From Triops longicaudatus (taxonomy: Eukaryota > Arthropoda > Branchiopoda > Notostraca > Triopsidae), in NCBI GenBank assembly GCA_022885665.1, contig JAGQDJ010000260.1, positions 744,001 to 808,000 on the forward strand: DNA of 64,000 bases, in the 5' to 3' direction. Position numbers and translations under genes: made by a program. Positions 1-13,100 of the stretch are shown one piece after another (the first letter of the stretch is position 1; each line of letters begins with the position of its first letter). The notes below the pieces were generated by a model. That model searched no databases and was not told where the DNA came from. It saw only the letters and a program-made list of their open reading frames with translations.

Positions 1-386
1 ATTAGGAATTTTATTCTTAATTCTTGTCTGTAGTTCTGTATTTAAGTAAGTTTGATTGCAACAAAGCTCTTTTTTTCGATAGCGTTATTTCAGTGTCTTG
101 TTTGATAACGGACTGTTAAACTTTATTATTCCAAAGTTGTCCCTTTGAGTGTTTATTTTTTTTCTCTGATAGGGTTTACTAAGCAATTGGATGCCTGATG
201 TGAGTGAATGAATAGGTCTATTCAACGAAAAGACAGCCAACGGGAGAGTTTGGCGTCGTAATGAATTAACTTATCGTTTTTATTTGCATGTTTGAAATTT
301 TGTGTATCTGTTAAAAATACGAAGTTGCGTTCGTTTGTACAGCGAAGTGTATTATAATTCCGAATACATTTAAATACGCAAAAGAG
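1..386. other. Intergenic, downstream of PTRH2
   Basis: AT-rich sequence at the window edge, following the 3' end of the minus-strand PTRH2 gene. I see no open frame, repeat or RNA gene here. It probably holds the PTRH2 3' untranslated region. Confidence 0.4.
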
Positions 387-1357
387 CTAAAGTAGTTTGA
401 GTTTGCCGGTCACTTTATTCACCGCGGAATGTGTACCGAATATAGAAAGTACTGTCCGCGATCCGGCTGCAATTTGCGTTCGTCCAGCATCCCTTACTAA
501 GTAACAAGGCAAACCCTGTTCTTCTGCTTGTTTTTGCAAGTCCAGAAGTTGTTGAGTATTCTCTCCTTTTAGGGTAATCTTGGTCTCCCTACAGGTTAAG
601 CGGCACAATTATAATAGTTCAAAACTTGTGTCACAGAATTAATTTTACCCCATAGCTTCCCATAACGCCAGGTTTTCTTCATGCTTCGAATCACTCATAA
701 GAAGCCGGTGAAGTCCTAGAGTGGCGTGGGCGACCTGAACGAAATTTGTATCAGTTAATAAAAGAAAAACTTTCCAAAACGCTTTAAATTGGTAAACCTG
801 TGCTGCAACCTTTCCTATTCCCATGCCAAGCTCCATATTTACTACGTAAACCATTTTCCGTGGTTCATAATCGTCACTTTCGCTGTCATCACTCCCAGAT
901 TCGTCGGATTCTTTGCTGAACGACTGAGCTTGGATTTCTTCTGATGTTAAGGGTGTTTCAGCGGCTGCCGGGTTATCAAAGACCCAAGCGGCAGCTAATT
1001 CGGCAGACGTGTTCCCGGTATAGAACAAACCCTATTTAAATAAATTATGAACAAATCAGTGTTGTGCTTCACGGAAAAGTCCACTTAACAGTTTCACGAC
1101 TAAAAACCGCGGATGAAGCACTTGAAGACAACCAAACTTTGTCAATAAACCACATTCTAAAATATTTGAAATACTTTTTCAGCTGCGTTGCGGCTTATTC
1201 CCATATTGGTGAGGGCCGAAACTAATCCTTCGTTAGGTTTCCATTGTTGGCTTGGGCTGCGTTGGCTCATTTTGAAAACTGGCTGATAGATATAGCTATC
1301 GACAACCGACAAAACTCGCCTCCACGAGGAATTCACGGTTGTAAACAGTCGATTCAT
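387..1357 (-). CDS. PTRH2: Peptidyl-tRNA hydrolase 2 with N-terminal UBA domain
   Basis: This is a bacterial/archaeal Pth2-type hydrolase that releases peptides from prematurely dissociated peptidyl-tRNA; animal PTRH2 is mitochondrial or cytosolic. Four exons fit exactly: 1175-1357, 798-1031, 649-734 and 387-588, giving 705 nt and 234 residues. Residues about 37-75 form a UBA domain (SALTNMGISRNAAEK then ALAAAWVF-like helix 3). The catalytic domain follows an acidic Ser/Asp linker and begins MVYVVNMELGMGIGKVAAQ, with the family motifs HATLGLH and DAGRTQIAAGSRTVLSIF and the terminal KVTGKLKLL. An alternative start is the Met at about 1270, which would leave the UBA intact. It lies head to head with RANBP2, 412 bp away. 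Function is known for the family; the exon model is inferred from splice sites and phase. Confidence 0.93.
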
Positions 1358-1769
1358 TTGACCGCAATGCGCTTACACCCTGTTACCATGACAACTGTAC
1401 GATACGTGTTCCGCGAATCGTGTACTCGGTCATCCCCGAGGGTTCGTTTCCTAACACTTATTTTGAGAATGAAAGAACAGAAAGTTTTTGAAATAGACAT
1501 GAATGATTGAACGGTAAGTATGAACGTATGAAGTATGAACGGAAATTTTTATCTGTGCCAGAAATTTCACGTTTTGGCAGACCAGGTGGGCGGGAAACAT
1601 GTTCCTCAATCAATTTAAATATATTCGCAATTCTCTAGTTCCCCGTTTGTTGTTCGCAGTTTGACGGTTCGGCAGTCATTCGAGAAAGACGGTAGTTGGT
1701 AGCGCGCCCGTTGCGCACACGTTGGGTTTTTAAGTACGAAACTTTAATGCCAAGAAGTGTCAATTCAGA
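1358..1769. promoter_or_regulatory. Divergent PTRH2 / RANBP2 promoter interval
   Basis: This 412-bp gap separates the start codons of two oppositely transcribed genes, so it should carry both promoters and 5' untranslated regions. I could not identify a TATA box or initiator with confidence. The assignment rests on gene order only. Confidence 0.45.
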
Positions 1770-4700
1770 ATGTTTCGAACAAAAAAAGAAGTGGACAAGT
1801 ACGTGAAAGATAACTTGTCAAAGATAAAGGACGAAAATGAGGTAATTTTGTTAACTTTTTACATTGTCATGGTAAACAAAGAGTGGCCAAGCGGGAGACC
1901 TGTGAGAGCGCGTCATGACTCAAGAACCGTTCGATTCAAGTTGAACGTTTTCGTTGTCTTTCCTCGCTGCTCTGCTCTTTGGCCTCCTATTTTGTCCAGC
2001 TTTGTGATGTTCGCGAATGGAAGCTTTAATGATGGATATTTTTGTATTGCCCATTTTTGCAGCGGAAACTTCGAGATTTCAGTGTTGCCCGAATGTACTT
2101 CGCTGTTGGGGAATACAGCTTGGCTAGGAAGTATTTGACTCAATTTTTGGATTACAAACCCGCTTCACCTCCTGGACACCGTCTGGCTGGACAAATTGCA
2201 GAAGCAACCGGCGATAAAGAAGCTGCCGTCGAGCATTACAAGCGTTCGTTCGAATTGGACTCTGTCCAAAAAGATCTCCTCATTAAAAGTACTTGCCTTT
2301 CATTAAAGAAAGAATAATAGTAATGTGTTGCTTCCACGTTTCAGTTATTGAACTCGTCTCCCACTTGCCGCCCAATGAGCAACGCGACCAGTTTTGGCTG
2401 GAAAAAGCAGAACAATTGAACCCCAAGCCTCGCGCTTATTTCCAGTTACAACAGCGGGTGATTCCTGTTTCCAGTCCAGCTAAACAAGCTGAACTGGAGA
2501 CCACGTTGACAAGTAAACTGCATGATACCTAGTTTAGATCTTTAGTCTCACTGCCATTTTATTCACCCATAGGCGAAGTCTCGTCACGTCCAGCTGATTC
2601 TGGCTTAAGAATTCAGTTGATCCAGCTTCACTTAAACAACGACAAAGTTAACGTTGCTTTCGACCATGCCTTAAAAGTTGAAACGTTACGACCATTCCCC
2701 AGGGATTTGTCGTGGTATTCATGTGTGCTCCAAACGTGCCAAGTACAGTACCGCTTTTTATTGTTTCTGCGAACTTAGTGTGAACTGTACTAGTCTTCGT
2801 CGACGCGTGGAAGTTTCGCGTTCTTTAATTTAACATTTAGTTTTGCAAATTTGTATAGTTTCTTGTTTTTTCCCTTCTAGTTTGGTTTGTGTTTCTCGCT
2901 TTAATTTTTGCGTTATTTCTGCTTCATTTTGTACTCCATTTTACTCTTATTAATATATTTGTTTACTTATGTGTACCAGATCTTTTTCGCAGTAATGCCT
3001 TTTTTTGCTATTGAAGGTGTATGAAGGAAAGAATGCCAGAGACTTGACCGCCAACTTTTACATTCTGTACTTGAACTCCTTAGAGCGAGTTGTTGCGTTA
3101 AAACTAGGAGCAATAGCGCATGACGTGAAGAGTCACCGGTTCTCTTTACAGGACGTAATTGCAGACCTGCGAAAGTAAGTTATACGGATTTTCCTCCCTA
3201 GTTTGCCTCTACTAAATGTATATTGTTTCACGTCTTGTTTACATCTTCTGCTTGGTTTGTCAAGTTTGGACCAAAAACTCCTTGCGTCACAACAGGTTTC
3301 TGGCGACGAGTCATGGAAAGCGTTTTATAGTCACATAAAGGGTCAACTCTATTTGCATATGGCGTGCGTTCTATTGTACCAGACAGTAAGTATTCGGCAA
3401 TTTCTATATCTTTTTGTTCATTTGATGTATTTATCTATTTTTTATATTTATTTATTATACCTGTTTTTTATATTTATTTATTTTATGTATCTTTTGTATT
3501 TATTTATGTTAAATATTTTTTTTGTATTTATCTTTTTTATATTTACTTGTTTTATATGTATTTTGTTCTAGATGTTATCGTTATTATTTCTTTATTAAAA
3601 TTAACTTTCCCTATTTTACCTGTTTAGAGCGACGGTGCGTACGGGGACAAGAAAAAATACGCTGCTGCTGCATTGCTCAAAGCTTTCGACGTGAAGCCTT
3701 TCTCTATTACTCAGTTGTGGTACGCCCAAGCGAACGAGACGAAACAAAAGGAATTCCGAGGTTGGCGAGAGTCAGCTTTGTATCGAATAAGTCAAGCTGG
3801 ACACTGCTTGCTGTCATATCGGCGCGACGAAGGCAGAGATTTCGTAGATGCGCTAAGGACTGTATTCAACGAGCAAGGCCGAAATAACCTTTACCAAGCC
3901 ATTTTCCGCCAAGAAGACTCGAGTTCTTTCTTCCTTCAGGATTCGGGTTTCTTAAACGGGACACCCGTTTTTCCCACCTTTTCTGAGGTGTCGACAGCCG
4001 ATGAAGACTGCACCGATTACACAGAGACACTTCATGACGTCACGTGGCTGGGACTACGTTATTATCAGCATTATGGTTCACCAGAATTTGCGTGCTACTT
4101 CGCACCGAAGTTGCCTTTCCTACAAAGTTTACCATTAAGCACCGCGCCTTGGAACAGCATAACACCAGATTCTTTATGCAAACTTGACGTTCACGCGTTC
4201 GTCAACTCGGCCATATTCTGTTCCGCAGAAAACAACCTACGCTCGTCGTACAAGATACCCTTGATACCCGCCGTTGTCACCAAACCTTTGGTTTCTCGAA
4301 ATCAACAGCAATGGTAAGCTGGATAAATTTTGTAGTAACCTATATTGTTTCCCTATTTTAAAAATTTTTAGGATTAAAACTCGAGATTTTTCTAGAAAAA
4401 CTAATCCAATCGATGATTTTTTCTTTTCGGCGTTCTTTAATCCTTGTGTGTGCGTTCCATGTCTCGGAGTTTTGTAGTATTTTATGAGTGGTTTATATCC
4501 TAATTTTCTTTTATATTTATTTCTTTTCATTTTCACTTCTTTTTTTTTTTACTTTACGTTTTACTTTTACGTTCCTTTACTGTATTTTTCGAATTGTGTC
4601 GAATTTGAAGTTGGTGAAAGTATTTTCGTAATTACATTTTGTTTATTGCATTAATTTTAAACTTTTAAACAAATGCCATGATTTATTACAACTGCGATTC

Positions 4701-7700
4701 AATTGTAATAGGTGGGACGCCTGTGTGAAACTGACGAATAACATGGCACGGGAAAACGTGAGCGAATTGCGCCGAGTTTTGCAACGTGGCTTGGAAGTCG
4801 TGCGGCTAATGGGTCCGTCCAGCTCTCAACAATTGTCACCGTGTTTGCTGCTCCAGCTGGCCCGCTCTTTTGCCATTCAAGTCCATCAAAGTCAGCCGTC
4901 TTTGGGACTGTTTCCTCATTCCACACTTTCCCAGCAAGCTTTACTCGCTCCCGAGCATTTGAAAGCCCTAGAAAATCACGCCTCGAGGTACTACAAGGCC
5001 GTTATGGAGTCCAAGTCTCGCGTTTACCACAAACGCAGCTCAGAGGTGCTTTTCGAGTACCCGGATAAGGAACTCGGCGCCCAAGACTTGGATGAAACGC
5101 GGTTTTTCTTGGCCTGCTACGCCTGGCGCTCCAACAAACCCGAAGAAGCCTTGAAAGCTTTCGAAGAACTCAAATCACCGTACGCATCGTACCACACGGC
5201 GACGCTGTACAAAGAACTGGCCCAGAGTGAAGCCACGCCCACGAAGCCAGGCCACGTTGTGGTGCTGCTCTGCCGAGCTAGGGATGCGTTGTATTTGACG
5301 TTAGATCGTTTGCGCAGCCCAGAATGCGACAGGGATCATCCTCTCAATGAAGTGTTGGCGTCGGCAATCGACGATGTAGAGCAACAGTTGGCAGAAATGG
5401 GAGGAGCCAGCACAGGAAATGTTAGCATCAGACGGGATGACGCCGAAGAATCTTTGTCGTACACGGCACTGCGTACCCGCCGATCCGAAGCGTCGTTTGC
5501 GGCTGCACCTCCTATTATGTCCACGCCCAGAGCTGCCAAATCGTTCCACCAGATGAACGGCAGAGAATCACCCGATGAAGTTTACACCACGCCTGTTGTA
5601 AGTTTTTTTTTATATACTTTTTTCACCTTTACATATTGTTATTTTTTTATAAAAAGAAAATATTATTTTATGTTTAGAACTATTTGTGTTGCGTTTTTAC
5701 TATTTAATTATTTATTTTTAATATTTTATTACGTGTACTTAATAGCCAAATAACTAGGTAAATATGGAATGCTTCTATTCCAATTGTGAGCTTATCTATG
5801 TCTTATCTATGTTAACACAATTATTTTAAACGGATTTTTGTTCATAGGAAGCGCGTCCGAGTCCAGAACGTTTGGATGCCCAGTTGCGTCAAGTAGTACG
5901 GCAGCAAGATCAGATCAATAAAACGATTTTGGAGGAATTGAGGGACCTGAAAATTATGGTCACGGAAGTAAAGGGCCTATTGGAGGGCCAAAAGAGTGAA
6001 ATGGAGAAGCAGACCAAGTTATTGGAAGCGAAAAGTGGACCCAAAACGAAAAAGTTTGACGAAAACAAGTCGCTGGATGATTATGCCTACGAGGACACGG
6101 ACTATGGCGAAGAAGAGGAAGAGGACGATGATTATGAACCCGAACCGGCTGTACCGGCAGCTCGAGGACGCGGAGCTGTTTCTTCCAGAACAAAGGGCGC
6201 GAAAACACAACCAGAAAAGGAAGAGTATCCGTGGTCAGCGTATCCCAATTGGCCATACCCAGGTTATGTCCCTCCTGCCCTACCTGGTAATATACCTTTT
6301 TTTAAAATAAATTCAAATATATTAAAGTATAAAAGTTTTTCATGTCCACTGCTCTTTAAATCCGAGGAATTTAAAGAAAAGTGTTTAGAAAGAAAGCTTT
6401 GGGTTATTTTTTAACTAAAAATTTATATTTTTACCCAAAGGATTCCCTATGCCCGGAGTCGTAACACGTCCACCGTTCGTACCTAGTGCGTCACCCATGG
6501 GTATGTACCCACCGACTGCTGCGGGACTGTATGCTAATCCCCATGATTACTACGGCCTAACTCTTTCCCAAATGGGAGCACCGCCGGTTAGGACCATGGC
6601 GCCGCCCGCTCAACCGGCTCCTGTTATTCCTGCGCCCATTCCGACCCCTGCGGTCGTAGCTCCTCCTGTTCCAGCTCAGCAGACAGCTACTGCACCGTTA
6701 TTGACAGCAGCCCTGGCGCAGCCCACGAAACCTATTCAGCCTCCGGCACCAGCCAACGTAGTAATGACTGTCTCGGACAAACTCCCGCCCATTTCGACCC
6801 CAGCGCAACCTTTACCGAGCGTCACAGTGCCACCACAGCACCGGTTGGGCGTGGTTCCCACGCCAGCCGCTCCTGCTCCTTCTATTCAAATACCGTCGAC
6901 GTCACTAGCAGCGCCCCATCCTTTCCAGATCGCGTTTTCGCCCCAACCCACTCCTACGACCGCAGGGGTGACGGTTTCCACCTCTGTGGCCCCGCCTCTC
7001 TCGCCTCCCAAACTGGCAAAGCCTTTGGTACTGTCCACCAGTTCCGCTATCCCTTTAACTACTCAGGGGTTGCTGTCGTCCGTTCCTGAGCCGAAGTACT
7101 CGGCCGTGAGTCCGTTAAGAACGCAAGAGGGCGCTCTAGCGGTGTCGCCTGGAACGAAAGGCACGGCCCGCAGCCCAAGACTGCACCGCGCTTCCACTGG
7201 TTCAGGTATTTTTCTTTTTCTCTTGAATTTCAAGCTTTTAGCCCCACATGTAATCCGAAACAATTTACGTGGGAAAATTAACATAAAATTTAATTAAGCT
7301 ATAAAAAAACGCGAATAGAAATGGTCAGACTGTAAGCAACACGAGCAACGAACGGAGAAAAAAACGATTAAAAAAATCTTTAAAAAAATACTAAAATGCT
7401 TTTTGATTCTAGAAAACGGTTACGTGGACGACGAAGGTTACGAGGCGTGTCCTGATTTCAAAGCCATCATACCCTTACCCGATCTGGTGGAAGTCAAGAC
7501 GGGTGAAGAGGGTGAAATGCAGTTATTCGAAGACCGAGCTAAATTGTACCGTTTCGTTGACAAGGAATGGAAGGAACGAGGCGTGGGCCAGTTGAAAATC
7601 CTCCACGATGAGTCAACGGGTAAGTCTCGCTTGGTGATGCGACGCGAGCAAGTACTCAAGATCTGCGCCAATCACTTCATCACTCCCACCATGAAGCTCC

Positions 7701-9975
7701 AACCTCGCCAAGGTATGGATACGGCCTATTTGTGGGCGGCGCCGGACTTTGCCGACGGAGAGGCCAAACTCGAACAGTTCTGCGTGCGTTTCAAGACTGC
7801 TGAACAAGCCATTAAATTCAAAGCTGCGTTTGAAAAGGCGCAGAGCTTAGCGCAAGGAGCAGAGAAAGGCAAAGCGGAGGAAAAGAAGCCCGCAGACACC
7901 AAGCCTTCAAAAGCTGAGGTCAAGCCAGAAGCTTGGGGAGCTGCCTTTAAGCCTGCGGCTGGCTCCTGGACTTGTGAAATCTGCTACGTCACTAACAAAC
8001 CGGACAGTAACGTCTGTCTGGCGTGCGAAACGCCCAAACCCGGAGCCGAACCTGTTGCTAAACCCGCTGCGCCAGCTCCAGCGTTTAAGTTTGGCGTTCC
8101 AGCGGCAGCTAGCGTACCCACAACTACCGCTGGTGGTTTCAAATTCGGCGTACCTGCCGCTGCAACAGCGTCTCCCGCTGCATCTACGACGACAGCACCG
8201 TCGACTGGCGCTGGAGGATTTCAGTTCGGAGGAACGCTGGCTGCTCCGCCTGTGACAACGGCAACAGCTGCAACTACTCAGGCTTCTGGATTCAAGTTTG
8301 GCCCAACAACAACCACGACTGCTGCAACTTCGGCGCCAAAGTTCCAGTTTGGCTCGGCTGCCACAGTGACGACAGCTGCCGTTACATCAGCTCCTGCTCC
8401 GGCGTTTACTTTCACGTTACCCAAGACCACTCAACCTTCTGCTACTCCTACGCAAGCCCAACCCGTCTCTTCGGCTGCAGCACCCTTTTCGTTCACTTTG
8501 CCCACGACCGCTGCGCCAGTGAAGCCTCCAACGTTTAGTTTCCCCAATACCGCCCTGGGAAGCTCGATGGGGTTACCGTGCTTCCCAGGGCGGGAAGCCA
8601 CAGCCGAGACTGGGAAGTTCTCCTTCGGAGGATTGAGTTTCATCGGGACGCCCAAGACTACCGAAAAGGTAGTGGAGCAAACGCCGAAGAAGGACGAAAC
8701 TGTGAAACCGAACACGACTGCTGTTTCACCATTTGCTGGATTTTCTTTCGGTGGCGCTGCTGCCGCTGGGGAAAAGAAGGAGGAGAATTTGTTCTCGTCT
8801 TTAGCCAAAGGCTCGCCGCAGACTGGATTCAAAGCTAGTGACACTTTTAAGGGGTTCCAGGGAGCTGGGGCGCCAGTTTTCGGAAGCGCAACGCCAGTTA
8901 GTACGGGCAAAACTGAGCCGGAGAAAGAACCCGAAACCGAAGCTAAAGAAGACGAAGAAGAAGGCGAATTCGTGCCGACGGCAGAATTTAAACCCGTCAT
9001 TCCTCTGCCCGATATGGTCGAAGTGAAGACAGGCGAAGAGGAGGAAGAAAAGGTGTACGGAGATCGGGCAACGTTGTACCGGTACGCGAGCGAAACGAAG
9101 GAATGGAAGGAGCGCGGGGTGGGCGAGTTCAAGATCTTGAGACATAAAGCCACGGGCAAAGTACGATTCCTGATGAGACGCGAGCAGGTCTTGAAAGTGT
9201 GTTTGAACCACGCAGTAACGGCCGAGTTGAACGTCAAGCCGTTGCAGACTTCCACGCGCGCGTGGACGTGGATTACGAAAGATTTCGCGGAAGGAGAAGG
9301 CATTTTGGAATCGTTCGCACTCAAGTTCAAGACGGAAGAGCAGGCGAAGAAGTTCAAACAAGCTTTGGACCAGGTGCAAGAAGAATTGAAATCCCAGTCG
9401 GCCAAACCGGTCGCAGCGGCGAGTCAAGAACCTAAAGCTTTACCCAAATCGCTGTCAGAACTCTTTAAACCGGCGGAAGGCAGCTGGGAGTGTCCCGGGT
9501 GCTACACGCGCAACTCGCCGGATAAAACGCGGTGCCCGGCTTGTGAAACGCTGAAACCGGGTGCTACGGAAGAGAAAGCAGCAGTGTCAGATGCTCCGCA
9601 AATGTCTTTCAAGCCGGGAGGCGGGTTTTCCTTCGGGTTACCGGCCAGCACCACTGCAGCCACGGCGACTTCTGGAGGGTTTAACTTTAGTTTGAGCAAG
9701 CCTGCAGCACCGGCACCGACAGCTACGACGACAAAGACGCCCGCATTTGCTGGGTTTTCCTTCTCACTTTCACCTAAGAAACCCGAAAACGCCGCAGGAC
9801 AGGGAAGATCGCCCAATGTTTCTGTGAGCAGCGATAACGGATTGTATGAAGATGATGGCACGGGAGACAACATTCACTTCCAGGTAAGTTTTGCCCATGG
9901 CTCTTTCTGAGATCCTCAAGTCGTGTAAACCCGTCTTTATCGGTTTTGAGTTTGTTCAGTTACTAATTTACAAAA

Positions 9976-10020
<45 letters not shown>

Positions 10021-10042
10021 NNNNNNNNNNNNNNNNNNNNNN

Positions 10043-10137
<95 letters not shown>

Positions 10138-13100
10138 GTGTTTCCTTTAGCCCGTGATTCCTTTGCCAGAAAAAGTGGAGGTTAAAACTGGAGAGGAAGA
10201 TGAAGAAGTCTTGTTCAGCCACCGTGCCAAATTGTTGAGGTTTGCTGACGGGGAATGGAAAGAAAGAGGATTGGGCGACATCAAAGTACTGAAGCACAAG
10301 ACCACGAACAAAGTCAGGTAAACCAGAAACAGTATTTTTTTATTATTATTTTATTTTTTAATATTTGTTTTCGTATTTAATTTTTATATTTCCCCCTAAT
10401 TTTCGTATTTATTTTTCTATCGTTTATGAATTGTATTTCTACAAGTTCATATCGTGTGCGTTAAAGATAAGTTTTGAGAGGTTAATTAATTTTCGCTTAA
10501 TTATTTTTAAAGATTAATTTTATTCGCTTTTCTTTAGATTGCTGATGAGAAGAGAGCAGATCCTCAAGATTTGCTTGAACCACTTATTGACACCGGAATT
10601 GAAATTCCTTCCGAAGGACGACCGTTCTTGGCTATGGGCTGCACAAGATTTCTCCGACGGCGAGCCCACTCAAGAAAAATTCGTGGTCCGGTTTAAAACC
10701 GGGGATATTGCCCAAAACTTCAAGAACGCAATCGATAAAGGACAGGCTATCATGAGCGGCAAATTAGAGCCACAAGCTGCAACTACGAAAGCTGAAGATA
10801 CAAGTGACGTAGAAGTGGTGCACGTCAAGCAAGTTTCTCCAGATTTGCGACAAAAAGCGCTGGATCTGCAGCTACCGGCCAACTTCTACGCGTACTTGGA
10901 TGCCCCGCCTTGTCCCGGCTGCCGCGGATGTGAACGTGAGGATGACTCCAGCAAAGCCGCAGAATCAGCTTCAGTCAAGAAATCGGAGTTCACGTTTGGA
11001 TCGTTTATGGGCAACATTTCTACGCCCGTAAAACCGGTAGTCAACCCCACCATCGAGTTTGGCAAAAATGTCGGTTCGACGCCGTCTTTCGCTGATTTAG
11101 CGAATAAGGAACCCTTAGGCTTTGGTAAGAAGGGCTTTGCTTTAAGTTTTTATCTAAATAAACATAACAAATTATTTACACTCACTGTAAATAATGTGTG
11201 TATTCGACTCCAGTGAAGTCACTATATTTACGGGCAAATTACTTTATAGGTTCAACGAAAACGTTTTCATGGCCCATCGCACCTGTTCCTGTCTTTGGCA
11301 CCCCCCCTAAAGCTTCCACTTCCTCCGCCACAGCAGCGAAAGAAACAAACGCTGAAGACGAAGAAGAAGAAGAGGGAGCTGAAGAAGTGACCACGCATGA
11401 CCCTCATTTTGAACCTATTGTTCCTTTACCGGATTTGGTAGAAGTGAAGACTGGGGAGGAAGAGGAGGAGAAAGGTATTCAAAAGTGTAGTAGTCTTTTG
11501 TCCTCAGTTAACCGATTTTCCTTTTTCGATGGCCGCAGTTTTCTGTCAACGTGGGAAGTTGTTTAGATACGACCGGGAAACCAAGCAATGGAAGGAGCGG
11601 GGTATTGGTGAAATGAAAATTCTCAAGCACGCAGACAAGAACACTTACCGGTTATTGCTCCGAAGAGAGCAAGTACACAAGCTGGCTTGTAACCACGCGC
11701 TCACCACTGAATTGACCTTATCGCCTTTGGCGACCTCCGAGACCGCGTATTGCTGGCATGCCATGGACTTTTCGGAAGGAGAACTGAAGCCGGAACAGTT
11801 CGCGATAAAATTCAAAGTAATGCACCCTTTTTCATTGTTTTCTTTTTTATTTTACTTCAATTTTAGTATCGGAATGATATTTTTGTGCAATGCGAGTTTT
11901 TACACATGCTTTAGACTAATCAGCGAAGCTGTCTGTAACGAAAAAAAAATAGTTTCCGGTCTTGCCCTTCTCAATACTTTCTTTATGTTACAGAAAGTAG
12001 TTCTGGCGAAAATAATTGAGAAAATGAATTAAAATGCTTTTTTTGTATAAATAAATTCAGAATATGGAGATTGCGCAAGAGTTTAAGAACAAGTTCGAAG
12101 AATGTCAGAGAGCATTGAAAACGACATCGAAAACGGAAGTGGGTGGTGCCAGCGGGTTGAGCAAAGGCCCGGAAGTGAAGAACACGTTTAGTACGGTGAG
12201 AGAAGACGCGAACAGTACAGCGGAAGAAGGGGAATACGAAAGCGACGAGGAAGACGAGGATGACGAACATGACGATGATGATGAGGATTACGAAGATGTG
12301 GAACAAACGGTTATGTTTGATAAGCGAGCGACTATGTCCGTTTTGGAGAAGGGAAGCTCCTGGGTGTGGAAAGGGACAGGGGATCTGAAGATCTTTTACG
12401 ATGACGAGATGCTAGGATGCAGAATTGATATGAAAGATGATCGCGGTGAAGATTTATGTGATTGTGTCATCGCGATTGAAACGCAGTTGCAGGTGATTTT
12501 AATTTCTACTTACTCAGAAAATATATTATTCTGGTTGTTGACCTGTATTTTTCTGTAGCTTCCATGAGACACTGTCGGTTTTTTTTTTTTATTAATTTGA
12601 TTATTTTCCTTTGGGTATTTGTTAACATCTTTTTTTTCTCGCTGTAGGTAAGCGATAAAGAATGCGTTTGGTCAGCACAGAACTGGGCTAAAGAACCATT
12701 AGAGCAGCAAACCTTCCGTGTCCAGTTCAGTTCAAAGGAAGCAGCGCTCGAGTTTAAATCCATTTTTGACGAGGTAACTTCTATCCAATCCTTCCCTTTT
12801 GGTCTTCGTTCCTTTCTGTTTTTCGCATTATTTACACTAGTGTTTACTGTTAACAGGGTAAAGCGTACGCCGTAAAATCGGAAATTCACGATGAACCTAA
12901 TGACGAAGGACACCGTGAAGGTAAGTGAACTTGCTTTAACTGGAAGAGAGTGGAAAACAAAGGCCGTTTCTTAACTAGGGTCTTGGATCCCATCTTGTGA
13001 TCCTAAGTTGAGTCGTGCGTTAAGCGAAATTTTGCGTGGAAATGAAGGTTTGATATAAAGATGGCAAGATGCAGCATTGGTCGAGCTCTAAGCACTGTTT

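Noticed and set aside
8431..9427. Long minus-strand open frames (324 and 208 codons) opposite the RANBP2 FG/Ran-binding exon
   Set aside because: They are antisense shadows of a large GC-richer coding exon. The plus-strand frame has clear Ran-binding and zinc finger domains, while the antisense frames have no recognisable motif.
9891..10297. Poly-Phe and poly-Lys frames around 9.9-10.3 kb
   Set aside because: They are translations of the poly-T/N tract in a RANBP2 intron.
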